Shown here: piece after piece, positions 23,019 to 30,357 of the stretch | Layout: each line of letters starts with the position of its first letter | Numbering within the stretch: the stretch's first letter is position 1 | Origin: B13-G4 sp030606805 | GTDB taxonomy: Bacteria > Desulfobacterota > Desulfobacteria > Desulfobacterales > ETH-SRB1 | Reading direction: 5' to 3' | Assembly (NCBI GenBank): GCA_030606805.1 | Contig: JAUWFS010000011.1 | Coordinates: 1 to 30,604, forward strand | DNA: 30,604 bases | Program-made: the position numbers and the translations under genes | Notes under the pieces: generated by a model | The model's input: only the letters and a program-made list of their open reading frames with translations | The model's database searches: none | What the model was told of the DNA's origin: nothing

Positions 23019-23050
23019 TCAGGTGGATAGACTGAAGGTAGAAGGCTGTA
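23019..23050. repeat. Dispersed repeat TCAGGTGGATAG-CTGAAGG, second copy
   Basis: TCAGGTGGATAGACTGAAGG starts directly after the exchanger stop codon and is followed by TAGAAGGCTG. The same head and CTGAAGG tail occur at 9872-9891. It is a short partial copy without the complementary second half. Confidence 0.45.
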
Positions 23051-23082
23051 CGGTATTATGGAATCTTTGGGATAAGGGTAGA

Positions 23083-23116
23083 AATTGCAGGGCCAACTAA
23101 ACATGGCCCTGCAATT
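23083..23116. terminator. Bidirectional terminator between convergent genes
   Basis: AATTGCAGGGCC (23083-23094) pairs perfectly with GGCCCTGCAATT (23105-23116) around a 10-base loop. It lies between the exchanger gene (plus) and the 228-residue membrane protein gene (minus). The stem is GC-rich in the middle with A/T ends, suiting both directions, though long U tracts are not present. Confidence 0.65.
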
Positions 23117-23138
23117 AATGTATATGATGTTAATTGGT

Positions 23139-23825
23139 TTAATGCTCCAGCCTCAGGCCCCATCCTTCGAACATAAATAAGATGGCAAAACCATACCACA
23201 GCGTGTAACCCACATAGAAAACCAGAGAAAATATAACAATTCCCATTTTGTCGGTAATTTTTTGTGGTTCAATTGTATAGTAGTTATAAGAAGTTTCAAC
23301 AACCTTCTTTATAACCAATGCAACTACTTTGGCTTCTTTGAACAGCTTCTGCTTTTTCAAGTCTTTATCTGCTGCCTTTAGAGCCGCATGCCAGTTATAA
23401 AGAACCTGTCTCTCATTGTAGCCATATTTGTTTGAGACCATTGCACCGTCATTATTATACATGCTCTTTGAATCTTCTAGACAGTTTGTAAGGATATTGC
23501 CGAGATCGCCGGATACATTTAGCTGGGCTCCTGATACTTCCGCTGTTGCTCCAGCATTTGTAAACAGCATGGCTGTCTGTTGCGCCTGCTTTTCGTCCGC
23601 CATTTTCAGGTCCATGTTTACAGTATTTCCCTTAAACGTATCTGTTTCTTTTTTTACCTTAGGGATATAATTGGCCGAACCTTTGGAAATGGAGTTATAC
23701 AGATCATCCAGATATTCCATGCCGTTCTGTCCATTAAAGACAGGTGAAAATATTATAAACAAGATAACAAAAAAACCCACCAATAATCCAAAACCCCCGT
23801 AAAATTCTTTTTTATTAGCAATCAT
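23139..23825 (-). CDS. Two-helix membrane protein, partner of the TauE-like carrier
   Basis: A 228-residue protein with one membrane helix near the N-terminus (about 13-30, GLLVGFFVILFIIFSP), a roughly 160-residue soluble domain, and one helix near the C-terminus (about 197-220, IVIFSLVFYVGYTLWYG). The soluble domain carries 'NGMEYLDDLYNSISKGSANYIP' (in adjoining parts) and 'YGYNERQVLYNWHAAL' stretches. I do not recognise a named family. The gene starts two bases after the TauE-like stop with a strong GGAGG, so the products are made together. I recall similar pairs in sulfate reducers. A regulatory or accessory subunit of the carrier is the best guess. Confidence 0.7.
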   Translation of the reverse strand: MIANKKEFYGGFGLLVGFFVILFIIFSPVFNGQNGMEYLDDLYNSISKGSANYIPKVKKETDTFKGNTVNMDLKMADEKQAQQTAMLFTNAGATAEVSGAQLNVSGDLGNILTNCLEDSKSMYNNDGAMVSNKYGYNERQVLYNWHAALKAADKDLKKQKLFKEAKVVALVIKKVVETSYNYYTIEPQKITDKMGIVIFSLVFYVGYTLWYGFAILFMFEGWGLRLEH

Positions 23826-23827
23826 GA

Positions 23828-25114
23828 TTACACCTCCTCTCCCTTAAGTTTTGGAATGTTGGTCAGAAACGTTCCAATTACCCAGACAGAAAATATACCT
23901 ATTACAATAAAGAATGCCCAGACACCTATGCTTTCAAGTACGCTTGCGGTTCCCGGGTCCATTTTAATAACATCCATTGCATTCAGTTTTGCGGGCAGGG
24001 CAAAGATACGGTTAATGAAACCAGCCAAAACCGCCATTGCATAAAAGCCTCTGATCGTGATGCCAGGGACGACCTTTGTTACCAATGCACCTATCTGGAT
24101 TCCCAGAAGGGAGCCAAGGAGCATGCCCATAGCGAGCGTATAAAAGATAAAGCCGTAAATAGCATACTGGCTTATTGATGCATAACCTGCTGTGAAAACG
24201 ATCTGAAAGATATCGGTTCCAACTGTGGTCATTGATGAAACGCCAAGAACATAAACGAATATGGGGAACGTCAAAAATCCTCCGCCAACACCCATAATAC
24301 CTGCAGCAAGTCCAACAAGCGCGCCGCTGAGTACTAAAAATACCCATGAAATGCCTCTGCCTCCCGGTACAAGATCAAAATCAAATTTGACCAAAGGAGG
24401 TATTTTCACGGCCTGAAGTTTTTTAGGAAGGCCGCCCATATCAGCGCCTTCGCTTTTTCCGCCATGTGCACCCTCATCTGCCGCACCAGGGGCCTTTCTG
24501 GCCTTGAGGAAGTCGATTAAGGCATAAGTACCCAGAAAACCCAGCATAAGTGAATAGACGGTCGTGATAAAGGCATCGCTGAGTACAGGGTTGATTTCAT
24601 AAAGTACGCGGTTAAGAACTCCGCCGGCCGTAGCTCCTATGATGGCACCTATAAGGAAGACTATGGCCAAAGGCACTGATACGTTTCCTAACTTCCTGTG
24701 AATTACGCTTCCCATTATTGCCTTGGCAAAAATATGAAACAGGTCGGTTCCAACTGCAAGAATACCTTTGATCCCTGCGCTCATCAGGGCTGGAGCGATG
24801 ATAAAACCACCACCAGCACCAATACAGCCGGTAATCAGGCCCGCACCCATTCCAATAAGGATTGATACGATAAAAATGCCTGTACTGTAAAAAGCCGGGC
24901 TGTAAGCCTTTTTCCCGCCAAGCAGTTCCGGAAGGGCTCCGCCCACCTGATCAGCAAATGCAATACTTCCCAATATAGCGGGAATGGTAAGCAGGCCCAG
25001 TATAAGAAGCCGCTTTTTGTCACCAAGTATTGTATTGGAAACATTAAGCTCCCATTTTGCATGGGCTCTTGCGCCCATCATCATAAAACTGCCCAATTGT
25101 TTAAAAAAATTCAT
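23828..25114 (-). CDS. TauE/SafE-family anion carrier (long form)
   Basis: The 428-residue protein belongs to the TauE/SafE (DUF81) family of sulfite, sulfonate or sulfate carriers. Two related halves are visible, each with the glycine motif: 'GMGAGLITGCIGAGGGFIIAPALM' and 'GLAAGIMGVGGGFLTFPIFVYVLG' (written as two motifs of the family). Each is followed by 'VGTDLFHIF' or 'VGTDIFQIVFTAG'. Family members usually have about 250 residues; this one has an N-terminal extension of about 70 residues and a charged loop (AADEGAHGGKSEGADMGG) between the halves. The long form is what I recall in sulfate reducers. It lies after the CBS gene and before its membrane partner; sulfate or sulfite transport is inferred. 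Confidence 0.85.
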   Translation of the reverse strand: MNFFKQLGSFMMMGARAHAKWELNVSNTILGDKKRLLILGLLTIPAILGSIAFADQVGGALPELLGGKKAYSPAFYSTGIFIVSILIGMGAGLITGCIGAGGGFIIAPALMSAGIKGILAVGTDLFHIFAKAIMGSVIHRKLGNVSVPLAIVFLIGAIIGATAGGVLNRVLYEINPVLSDAFITTVYSLMLGFLGTYALIDFLKARKAPGAADEGAHGGKSEGADMGGLPKKLQAVKIPPLVKFDFDLVPGGRGISWVFLVLSGALVGLAAGIMGVGGGFLTFPIFVYVLGVSSMTTVGTDIFQIVFTAGYASISQYAIYGFIFYTLAMGMLLGSLLGIQIGALVTKVVPGITIRGFYAMAVLAGFINRIFALPAKLNAMDVIKMDPGTASVLESIGVWAFFIVIGIFSVWVIGTFLTNIPKLKGEEV

Positions 25115-25240
25115 AGCAATATTTCTCCTTTTATAATTATGTTCAATATCAGTTACTTATTCAAAATGATGAACTCAATAATTTAACCACCCTCCCTTTT
25201 TTATTGTTTAAATTTGATAATGGTCATTAAAAAAATATGC

Positions 25241-25513
25241 CTATTGCTCTATTATAATTTTACGTCCATGTCTGATAATAATTTTTGCTGCCTTTTTTTT
25301 CAGGTCGTCTTCTAATCCAATTACTTTAAGCGCATCTTTAAGCTTTATCATGCCGAGGATTTTATCTTTGCTTGTCACGGCAATGTGGTCGAGGTCGTTT
25401 TTAAGCATGACTTCAATTGCATCTGTAATTTTGTCCTCTACAGAAACAGATGGCCTTATGGAAAGATTTTCATCCATGAGGAGAGTAATATCTTTAACCT
25501 TTAGTTTTTCCAT
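25241..25513 (-). CDS. Single-CBS-domain protein
   Basis: A 90-residue protein with one CBS motif: 'LSIRPSVSVEDKITDAIEVM' then 'LDHIAVTSKDKILGMIKLKD', and a Lys/Arg-rich tail (KKKAAKIIIRHGRKIIIEQ). CBS modules usually bind adenosyl nucleotides as pairs, so this one likely dimerises. It is 126 bp upstream of the TauE-like gene and could sense energy charge for the carrier. A sigma-54 promoter lies at 25583-25600. Between them, CCTTTT-CA-AAAAGG (25520-25533) can form a hairpin that contains the AAGGA ribosome binding site, so translation may also be controlled. Function inferred from the fold and context. Confidence 0.75.
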   Translation of the reverse strand: MEKLKVKDITLLMDENLSIRPSVSVEDKITDAIEVMLKNDLDHIAVTSKDKILGMIKLKDALKVIGLEDDLKKKAAKIIIRHGRKIIIEQ

Positions 25514-25582
25514 TATATTCCTTTTTGAAAAGGGTCTCCTTCTTTAGGCCTCAGTGGCTTAATAGTTACAAGCGTTAGCTAA

Positions 25583-25600
25583 ATGCAATGCAGATGCCAA
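25583..25600 (-). promoter_or_regulatory. Sigma-54 (-24/-12) promoter upstream of the CBS/TauE-like operon
   Basis: On the minus strand TTGGCATCTGCATTGCAT matches the sigma-54 consensus TTGGCAC-N5-TTGCAT. The GG and GC doublets are exactly 12 bases apart. Transcription would start near 25573, about 60 bases before the CBS gene. The next gene upstream on this strand encodes an NtrC-type activator, the class needed at such promoters. Confidence 0.75.
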
Positions 25601-25626
25601 AAAAATCAGTCGGCAAGAATAAAATC

Positions 25627-25673
25627 TTAATTGCCTGTAATAATTATTAATTGCTTATCAATTTTATTAATTG
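25627..25673. promoter_or_regulatory. Three TTAATTG boxes at exact 20-bp spacing
   Basis: TTAATTG occurs at 25627-25633, 25647-25653 and 25667-25673, a precise 20-bp period, close to two helical turns. The boxes sit about 55-100 bp upstream of the expected sigma-54 transcription start, where an NtrC-type activator would bind. The rest of 25674-25837 is AT-rich with no gene seen. Confidence 0.5.
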
Positions 25674-25837
25674 TGTTTGGATTTTAATTTTTTTGTAAAC
25701 TATCAGGTTACAGTAGTTGGTGTGCAGGGATGAAGATTTGACAGATAGATTGTGAAATATCAATAAGTTAAGGTGGTGAAACAATTAGTTTACAGCAAGG
25801 ATGTCGGAGAGTGATTTATATTTTCTGTAATAATTTT

Positions 25838-26078
25838 ACCACGGATTTTCACGGAATTACACGGAATCTAAGTCCAAATTTAATATTCTTAACACAGTTA
25901 TAACTTGCATTTCTGTCATTCCGAACCCAGCCGAATATAGGCGGGGTTCGGAATCTTAAGATTTTTCCCTACGGTCGAAATGACAAATAAGCTCAATTTG
26001 TGGTAGTGCGTAGTATATTCTTATAGTAACTTACTCATTGTTTGCAATTTTCAGTGAAACTCCGTGTAGTTCCGTGGT
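25838..26078. repeat. Nested dispersed palindromes between the regulator and CBS genes
   Basis: Outer arms ACCACGGATTTTCACGG and CCGTGTAGTTCCGTGGT (25838 onward; ending 26078) enclose an inner element from TGTCATTCCGAACCC (25914) to CGGTCGAAATGACA (ending 25985). Both motif types are familiar dispersed repeats. The inner one again resembles the TGTCATTTCGA palindrome at 21820. They separate the response regulator from the sigma-54 promoter and could end its transcript. Confidence 0.6.
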
Positions 26079-26093
26079 GAACTTTTATGTTTT

Positions 26094-27485
26094 TTATTTA
26101 AATATTTCAGCATTAATATTTTCTTCTTTTATGAGTCTGTGGAGATATTGTCTTTGCAGGTCAGCCTGCTCGGCAGCCCTGGAAATATTACCCTTATTTT
26201 GTTGAAGGATCCAATGAATATATTTGTTATGAAAAGCCTTTATAACCATTTCCTTTGCCTCTTTAAATGGAAGTGTATAAATGTTGTGATCAAGAACAGG
26301 CGAAGTATGCGCTACAGGTTCTTGTGGCAGGATATCTGAGATTTTAATAATATCGGATTGGCAGAGGATGGCCCCGCGCTCAATACAGTTTTCCAGTTCC
26401 CTGATATTTCCGGGCCAGCTTTTGGACATTAGTGCTGATATTGCCTCAGGATCTATACCACTTATTTTTTTATCGTTTAACGACTTGAATTTTTTGAGAA
26501 AATGATGTGATAGAGTTGGGATATCTTCTTGTCTTTCCCTTAAAGGGGGCATGTGTATATTGATAACATTCAGCCTGTAAAAAAGATCTTCTCGAAATTG
26601 TTTTGTTTCTATCAGCTTTTTAAGATCCTGATTGGTTGCAACTACAAAACGGATGTCTGCTTGTTTTGTTGTTAGACCTCCGACCGGCTTGTATTCCCCT
26701 TCTTGCAGGAGCCGAAGCAATTTGGCCTGCATGGCCATGTTCAGGTCTCCTATTTCGTCTAAGAAAAGAGTACCCTGGTCCGCATCTTCAACAATTCCTC
26801 TTTTGTCTTTCCATGCTCCTGTAAATGAACCCTTGATGTGCCCAAAAAGCTCGCTTTCTATTATTTGTTCAGGCATGGCAGTACAGTTTACTGTTATGAA
26901 AGGCTTGTCTTTGCGGTGGCTTGAATAATGAATAGCTCTTGCCGCCAGTTCTTTACCGGTACCACTTTCTCCGCTTATAAGAACCGTAGCTGTTGATTTG
27001 GCCACCTGATCAATCATTGTTATGATTGACATAATAGCGGGGCTGGAACCGATAATAGGAAGAGATCCTTTTTTCTGCCGGAGGGACTTTTTCAGGGTTA
27101 TATTTTCTTGTGTGAGCTTTTGCCATGCCATGGCCTTATCAATTGTTATAAGTATCCGTTCTTTACGAAAGGGTTTGGATATATAGTCAAAAGCCCCTTT
27201 TCTGGTTGCTTCTACAGCGGTTTCAATAGTGGCATATGCTGTCATAATTACCACAATAGCAGAGGACTGAATATTTTTTACCATATCAAGGATGGCTATT
27301 CCATCCATTTTCGGCATTTTCAAATCAGTTATTATGATATCAAATTGCTGTTTTTTCAGCAGTTCTGCGACCTTCAAAGGATCGTATTCTGTTTCAACAA
27401 TATGGTTGGTTTTTTCTTCAATTATTCTTTTTAAAAGGACAAGCATATCCTTTTCATCGTCAACTATTAAAATTCTTCCATCCAT
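26094..27485 (-). CDS. NtrC-type sigma-54-dependent response regulator
   Basis: A 463-residue activator in three parts. The receiver domain (1-120) has acidic Asp9-Asp10 and the phospho-acceptor Asp54 in IIITDLKMPKMDG, with Lys in YISKPFRKE. The AAA+ domain (about 140-375) has Walker A GESGTGKE, the sigma-54 contact loop as GSFTGA (GHIKGSFTGAWKDKRG), Walker B TLFLDEIGDL and the arginine-finger region LFYRLNVI. The C-terminal Fis-type helix-turn-helix is GNISRAAEQADLQRQYLHRL. The contact loop is GSFTGA rather than the common GAFTGA. It starts two bases after the kinase gene. The nearest sigma-54 promoter, at 25583-25600, is its likely target. Confidence 0.93.
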   Translation of the reverse strand: MDGRILIVDDEKDMLVLLKRIIEEKTNHIVETEYDPLKVAELLKKQQFDIIITDLKMPKMDGIAILDMVKNIQSSAIVVIMTAYATIETAVEATRKGAFDYISKPFRKERILITIDKAMAWQKLTQENITLKKSLRQKKGSLPIIGSSPAIMSIITMIDQVAKSTATVLISGESGTGKELAARAIHYSSHRKDKPFITVNCTAMPEQIIESELFGHIKGSFTGAWKDKRGIVEDADQGTLFLDEIGDLNMAMQAKLLRLLQEGEYKPVGGLTTKQADIRFVVATNQDLKKLIETKQFREDLFYRLNVINIHMPPLRERQEDIPTLSHHFLKKFKSLNDKKISGIDPEAISALMSKSWPGNIRELENCIERGAILCQSDIIKISDILPQEPVAHTSPVLDHNIYTLPFKEAKEMVIKAFHNKYIHWILQQNKGNISRAAEQADLQRQYLHRLIKEENINAEIFK

Positions 27486-27487
27486 AA

Positions 27488-28813
27488 TTAGTCCCGTTTA
27501 ATCCTGAGTGTAATGGTAAAAGTCGTTCCTTTTGGATTGCTGCCGGAATTGGCTGTATTGCTTTCACAGGTAATAGTTCCCTCGTACTTGGTTACAATGC
27601 CATGACTTACAGACAGACCTAAACCCGTGCCTTCCCCTTCACTTTTTGTTGTAAAAAACGGATCAAAAATTTTATCCATGTGTTCAGGCGGGATACCATG
27701 TCCATTGTCGCGAACAATTACAACCACCTTTTCATTATTAGCATCAAGAACCGAACTTATCCACAAGACACCTCCATTTTTCATTGCAGCCGTTGCGTTA
27801 TTAACCAGGTTCAGTATTACCTGCTGCATTTGTCGCAAATCACCTTTAACTTCAGGAAGATCCGGCGAGAGACTCAATCGAAGGTCAATGTCGTTCATAT
27901 CCAATGAGTGTTTAACCACGTCCATGATACTTCTGATAGGTTTATTGATATCACAGTATTCGTAAATGTCCTCTCCATGACGGGCAAATCTCAGCAGGTT
28001 TTCCACTACTGCCTTGCAATGAAGGCCGTGGCGTTCAATTGTTTTCAAGTCTTGATAAAGCTGGCTGTTTTTTTCACATTTTTCCAGGAGAAGATCGGTA
28101 AAACCCAGGATAATACCAAGCGGGTTGTTGATCTCGTGTGCAACTCCCGCAGACAGGGTTCCCATTGAAGCAAGTTTTTCAGTATTAATAAGCTGGTTTT
28201 CCAGCTTCTTGCTTTCTGTAATATCTTTGGCAATGCACAGAACCGAGATTACATTGCCTTTCTCGTCCTTGCGTGGCATAAAGTTAGCACTGAGCCACAT
28301 CTGATATTCCCCTCTGACTATCATAAACTCATCCCGCATGCTTTTCCCAAACTGGAACACCGATTTGATAAGCTTGAGTTGTTTTTCGGCAACTTCTTGT
28401 GAAAAAAGATCTGAAAGCGGTCGGCCTATAAATTGCGAAGGGAATCCTCCAAAAAAAGCAGCGGTAAAACTGTTGAGAGATCGAAAGCGTCCGGAGCGAT
28501 CTACTGTAAAGATAAAGTCTTCAGCACTTTCCACCAAAATCCGATATCTCTCCTTATATCGTTTGATTTCTTTCGATTGATCTGTAATCTGATTTTGAAG
28601 GCCACGAAAACGCCATCGGCCATAACATAAACCGCTTCCTATTCCTAAAAGTAAAGTAAAAAGGCCAAGACTTTGAAGCCAAACAAAGATATTTGGCCCG
28701 GCATAGGGCGATCGCAAGCCTGTCATCAGTGTCAGAACAAAACAGAAAAAACTGATACTCCAGGCAATTATCAGAGCAACTCTGGTGAGTTTAAGTCGGT
28801 TTTGGAGATTCAT
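27488..28813 (-). CDS. Membrane PAS-domain sensor histidine kinase
   Basis: A 441-residue kinase with two N-terminal membrane helices (about 12-31 and 44-63) enclosing a very short outside loop, so it probably senses from the membrane or cytoplasm. A PAS domain follows (about 88-200, starting YRILVESAEDFIFTVDRSG). Then come the dimerisation/phospho-acceptor helix LSAGVAHEINNPLGIILGF (His226), the N box LNLVNNATAAMK, the G1 box VRDNGHGIPPEHM, the F box FDPFFTTKSEGEGTGLGLSV and the G2 glycines. This is the NtrB-like subclass that pairs with NtrC-type regulators, and the partner gene follows by two bases. The ligand is unknown. Confidence 0.92.
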   Translation of the reverse strand: MNLQNRLKLTRVALIIAWSISFFCFVLTLMTGLRSPYAGPNIFVWLQSLGLFTLLLGIGSGLCYGRWRFRGLQNQITDQSKEIKRYKERYRILVESAEDFIFTVDRSGRFRSLNSFTAAFFGGFPSQFIGRPLSDLFSQEVAEKQLKLIKSVFQFGKSMRDEFMIVRGEYQMWLSANFMPRKDEKGNVISVLCIAKDITESKKLENQLINTEKLASMGTLSAGVAHEINNPLGIILGFTDLLLEKCEKNSQLYQDLKTIERHGLHCKAVVENLLRFARHGEDIYEYCDINKPIRSIMDVVKHSLDMNDIDLRLSLSPDLPEVKGDLRQMQQVILNLVNNATAAMKNGGVLWISSVLDANNEKVVVIVRDNGHGIPPEHMDKIFDPFFTTKSEGEGTGLGLSVSHGIVTKYEGTITCESNTANSGSNPKGTTFTITLRIKRD

Positions 28814-28964
28814 TTGGGGCAGTTCATCAAAGAATTTTTCTAAAAATTAATAACTATAATCGGAAATAGTTTTAATGCAAGAAAAAGATCGAGTTGGGAG
28901 AAAAATCGTTTTTTTGTGGTGAGATTGCCGGTTTTGCTTGTTGCAAGGTTATGCAGGTGTGTTG

Positions 28965-29071
28965 TATAGACTTTCAGATAATTAATTTCACTGCGTTATC
29001 AGTCGTCGACGTATAAACTAATACGCCTTCCTCCTTCTAGCCTTGTGAAATTAATTATCTGAAAGTCTATA
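28965..29071. repeat. Perfect 27-bp inverted repeat between divergent kinase genes
   Basis: Arms at 28965-28991 (TATAGACTTTCAGATAATTA...) and 29045-29071 are exact reverse complements around a 53-base centre with CTGCGTTATCAG and CTAGCCTTG. The 30215-30341 element has a similar CTGCGTTGCAG...CGCCTTG centre but other arms. It lies 30 bp upstream of the second kinase; apart from it, 28814-29100 shows no gene or clear promoter. Confidence 0.8.
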
Positions 29072-29100
29072 TAAGTAATTTATTTTTACAAAATACGGAG

Positions 29101-30216
29101 ATGCCGTTGTTTAAGACTATGATTGAAGAGGCGCGCCTTCCCCTGTTGATCGCAGACAGCAAAGGCCGGATAATTTTTGCCAACAGATGGTTGGAAAAGT
29201 TTATGGGGTATACCCATCAGAAGTTTTTGAAGAGCAACCTGCGAGATCTGTGTGTGCCTTATGAACAAGACCGATATATTTTCTCGTGTTTGTCTGATAT
29301 CAAAAGAACGACAGAGGTTGATATTGATCTTCAGCAAAAAAACGGTGAGGCGTTTACGGCAAATGTTTCTTTTGCCCCATTTGATTACCGGCAGGCGCGG
29401 TATCTGCTTATAATTGTCAGGGACGTAACCTCCAGGCGGATCCGGGAAGTAAAAACACGGGAAGATGAGGAGCGATACCGCAGGCTGCTTGTAGAGCGAA
29501 ATATGTTGCAGGATCAGCTTCATCGATCCAGCAAGGTCGCCTTCATGGGTGAGCTGGCCGCGGGCATTGCCCACGAAATCAACAATCCCCTTGGCATTAT
29601 TCTCGGGTTTGTCCAGGATATTTTAGATGAGCTTCCTTTGAATGATCCTTTGATTGAACCGATCAAAATTATCGAAAAAGAAACAGCCAGGTGTGTAGAC
29701 GTGGTAAAAAACCTTTTGGACTTTGCCAGGTTAAAGCCTCCTGAAAGAATTCCTGTGGACATCGTTGAACTTCTTGAAAGTTCAATTGTATTACTGACCC
29801 CAAGAATCAAGAAAAACAAGGTGCGTATCAAAAGGGATTTTGAAATGGAACTACGCTCCATCAAGGTTGATCCGCAGCTTATCCAGCAGGTTTTTCTTAA
29901 TATTATGATTAATGCTATTCAAGCAATGCCTGACGCAGGTGTTCTTGCTTTTGGTATTAGTCTTGTACACAAAGAGCAGTTGCTGGAACCCGGCGATTGG
30001 ATTCGGATCAGCATATCAGATACAGGTAACGGGATGTCCGAAAACGCTCTTCATCGTGTTTTTGATCCCTTTTTTACCACCAAGGGGAGCAAGGGGACAG
30101 GATTGGGACTTTCCGTTTGTCAGCGTATCATGGAAGACCACAAAGGAAAAATTGAAATAGAGAGTCGAAAGGGGGCAGGAACTATATGCAACCTTTATTT
30201 TCCCTTAAAAGATTGA
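29101..30216 (+). CDS. Soluble PAS-domain sensor histidine kinase
   Basis: A 371-residue kinase with no membrane segment. An N-terminal PAS domain (about 5-110, LPLLIADSKGRIIFANRWLEKFMGY) is followed by a coiled-coil linker and the H box LAAGIAHEINNPLGIILGF (His158), N box FLNIMINAIQAMPDAG, G1 SDTGNGMSENAL, F box FDPFFTTKGSKGTGLGLSV and the closing glycines. The H box is nearly identical to that of the divergent kinase (27488-28813), so the two are paralogues. ATG at 29101 directly follows GGAG; a TTG at 29107 has six-base spacing and is a possible real start. The stop codon overlaps an inverted repeat at 30215-30341; a response regulator follows. Confidence 0.9.
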   Translation: MPLFKTMIEEARLPLLIADSKGRIIFANRWLEKFMGYTHQKFLKSNLRDLCVPYEQDRYIFSCLSDIKRTTEVDIDLQQKNGEAFTANVSFAPFDYRQARYLLIIVRDVTSRRIREVKTREDEERYRRLLVERNMLQDQLHRSSKVAFMGELAAGIAHEINNPLGIILGFVQDILDELPLNDPLIEPIKIIEKETARCVDVVKNLLDFARLKPPERIPVDIVELLESSIVLLTPRIKKNKVRIKRDFEMELRSIKVDPQLIQQVFLNIMINAIQAMPDAGVLAFGISLVHKEQLLEPGDWIRISISDTGNGMSENALHRVFDPFFTTKGSKGTGLGLSVCQRIMEDHKGKIEIESRKGAGTICNLYFPLKD

Positions 30217-30341
30217 TGGCGTCGTAAAAAGTCCCATCTACTGCGTTGCAGTGATTTTTCAGACTCTCAACATACTATATGTATGCCTTCGATCCTGAAA
30301 AATCACTACGCCTTGTATATGAAACTTTTTACTTAGCCATC
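30215..30341. repeat. Inverted-repeat element between second kinase and its regulator
   Basis: GATGGCGTCGTAAAAAGT (30215-30232) and ACTTTTTACTTAGCCATC (30324-30341) are imperfect inverted ends. AGTGATTTTTCAG (30250-30262) and CTGAAAAATCACT (30295-30307) are a perfect inner stem. The left end overlaps the kinase stop codon. I recognise this as a dispersed type in sulfate-reducer genomes. It may partly uncouple the regulator from the kinase. Confidence 0.7.
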
Positions 30342-30357
30342 TATAGAGGTGGATACG

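Noticed and set aside
24012..24347. 111-codon frame inside the TauE-like gene, same strand
   Set aside because: A Trp/Cys/Arg-rich frame-shifted shadow with no motif; the TauE-like frame is intact throughout.
25115..25240. Separate sigma-54 promoter directly before the TauE-like gene
   Set aside because: GG and GC doublets at 12-base spacing with proper context were not found; the gene is more simply read from the CBS promoter.
29086..29574. 162-codon minus-strand frame opposite the second kinase
   Set aside because: Overlaps the clearly coding PAS domain and has no recognisable motif.
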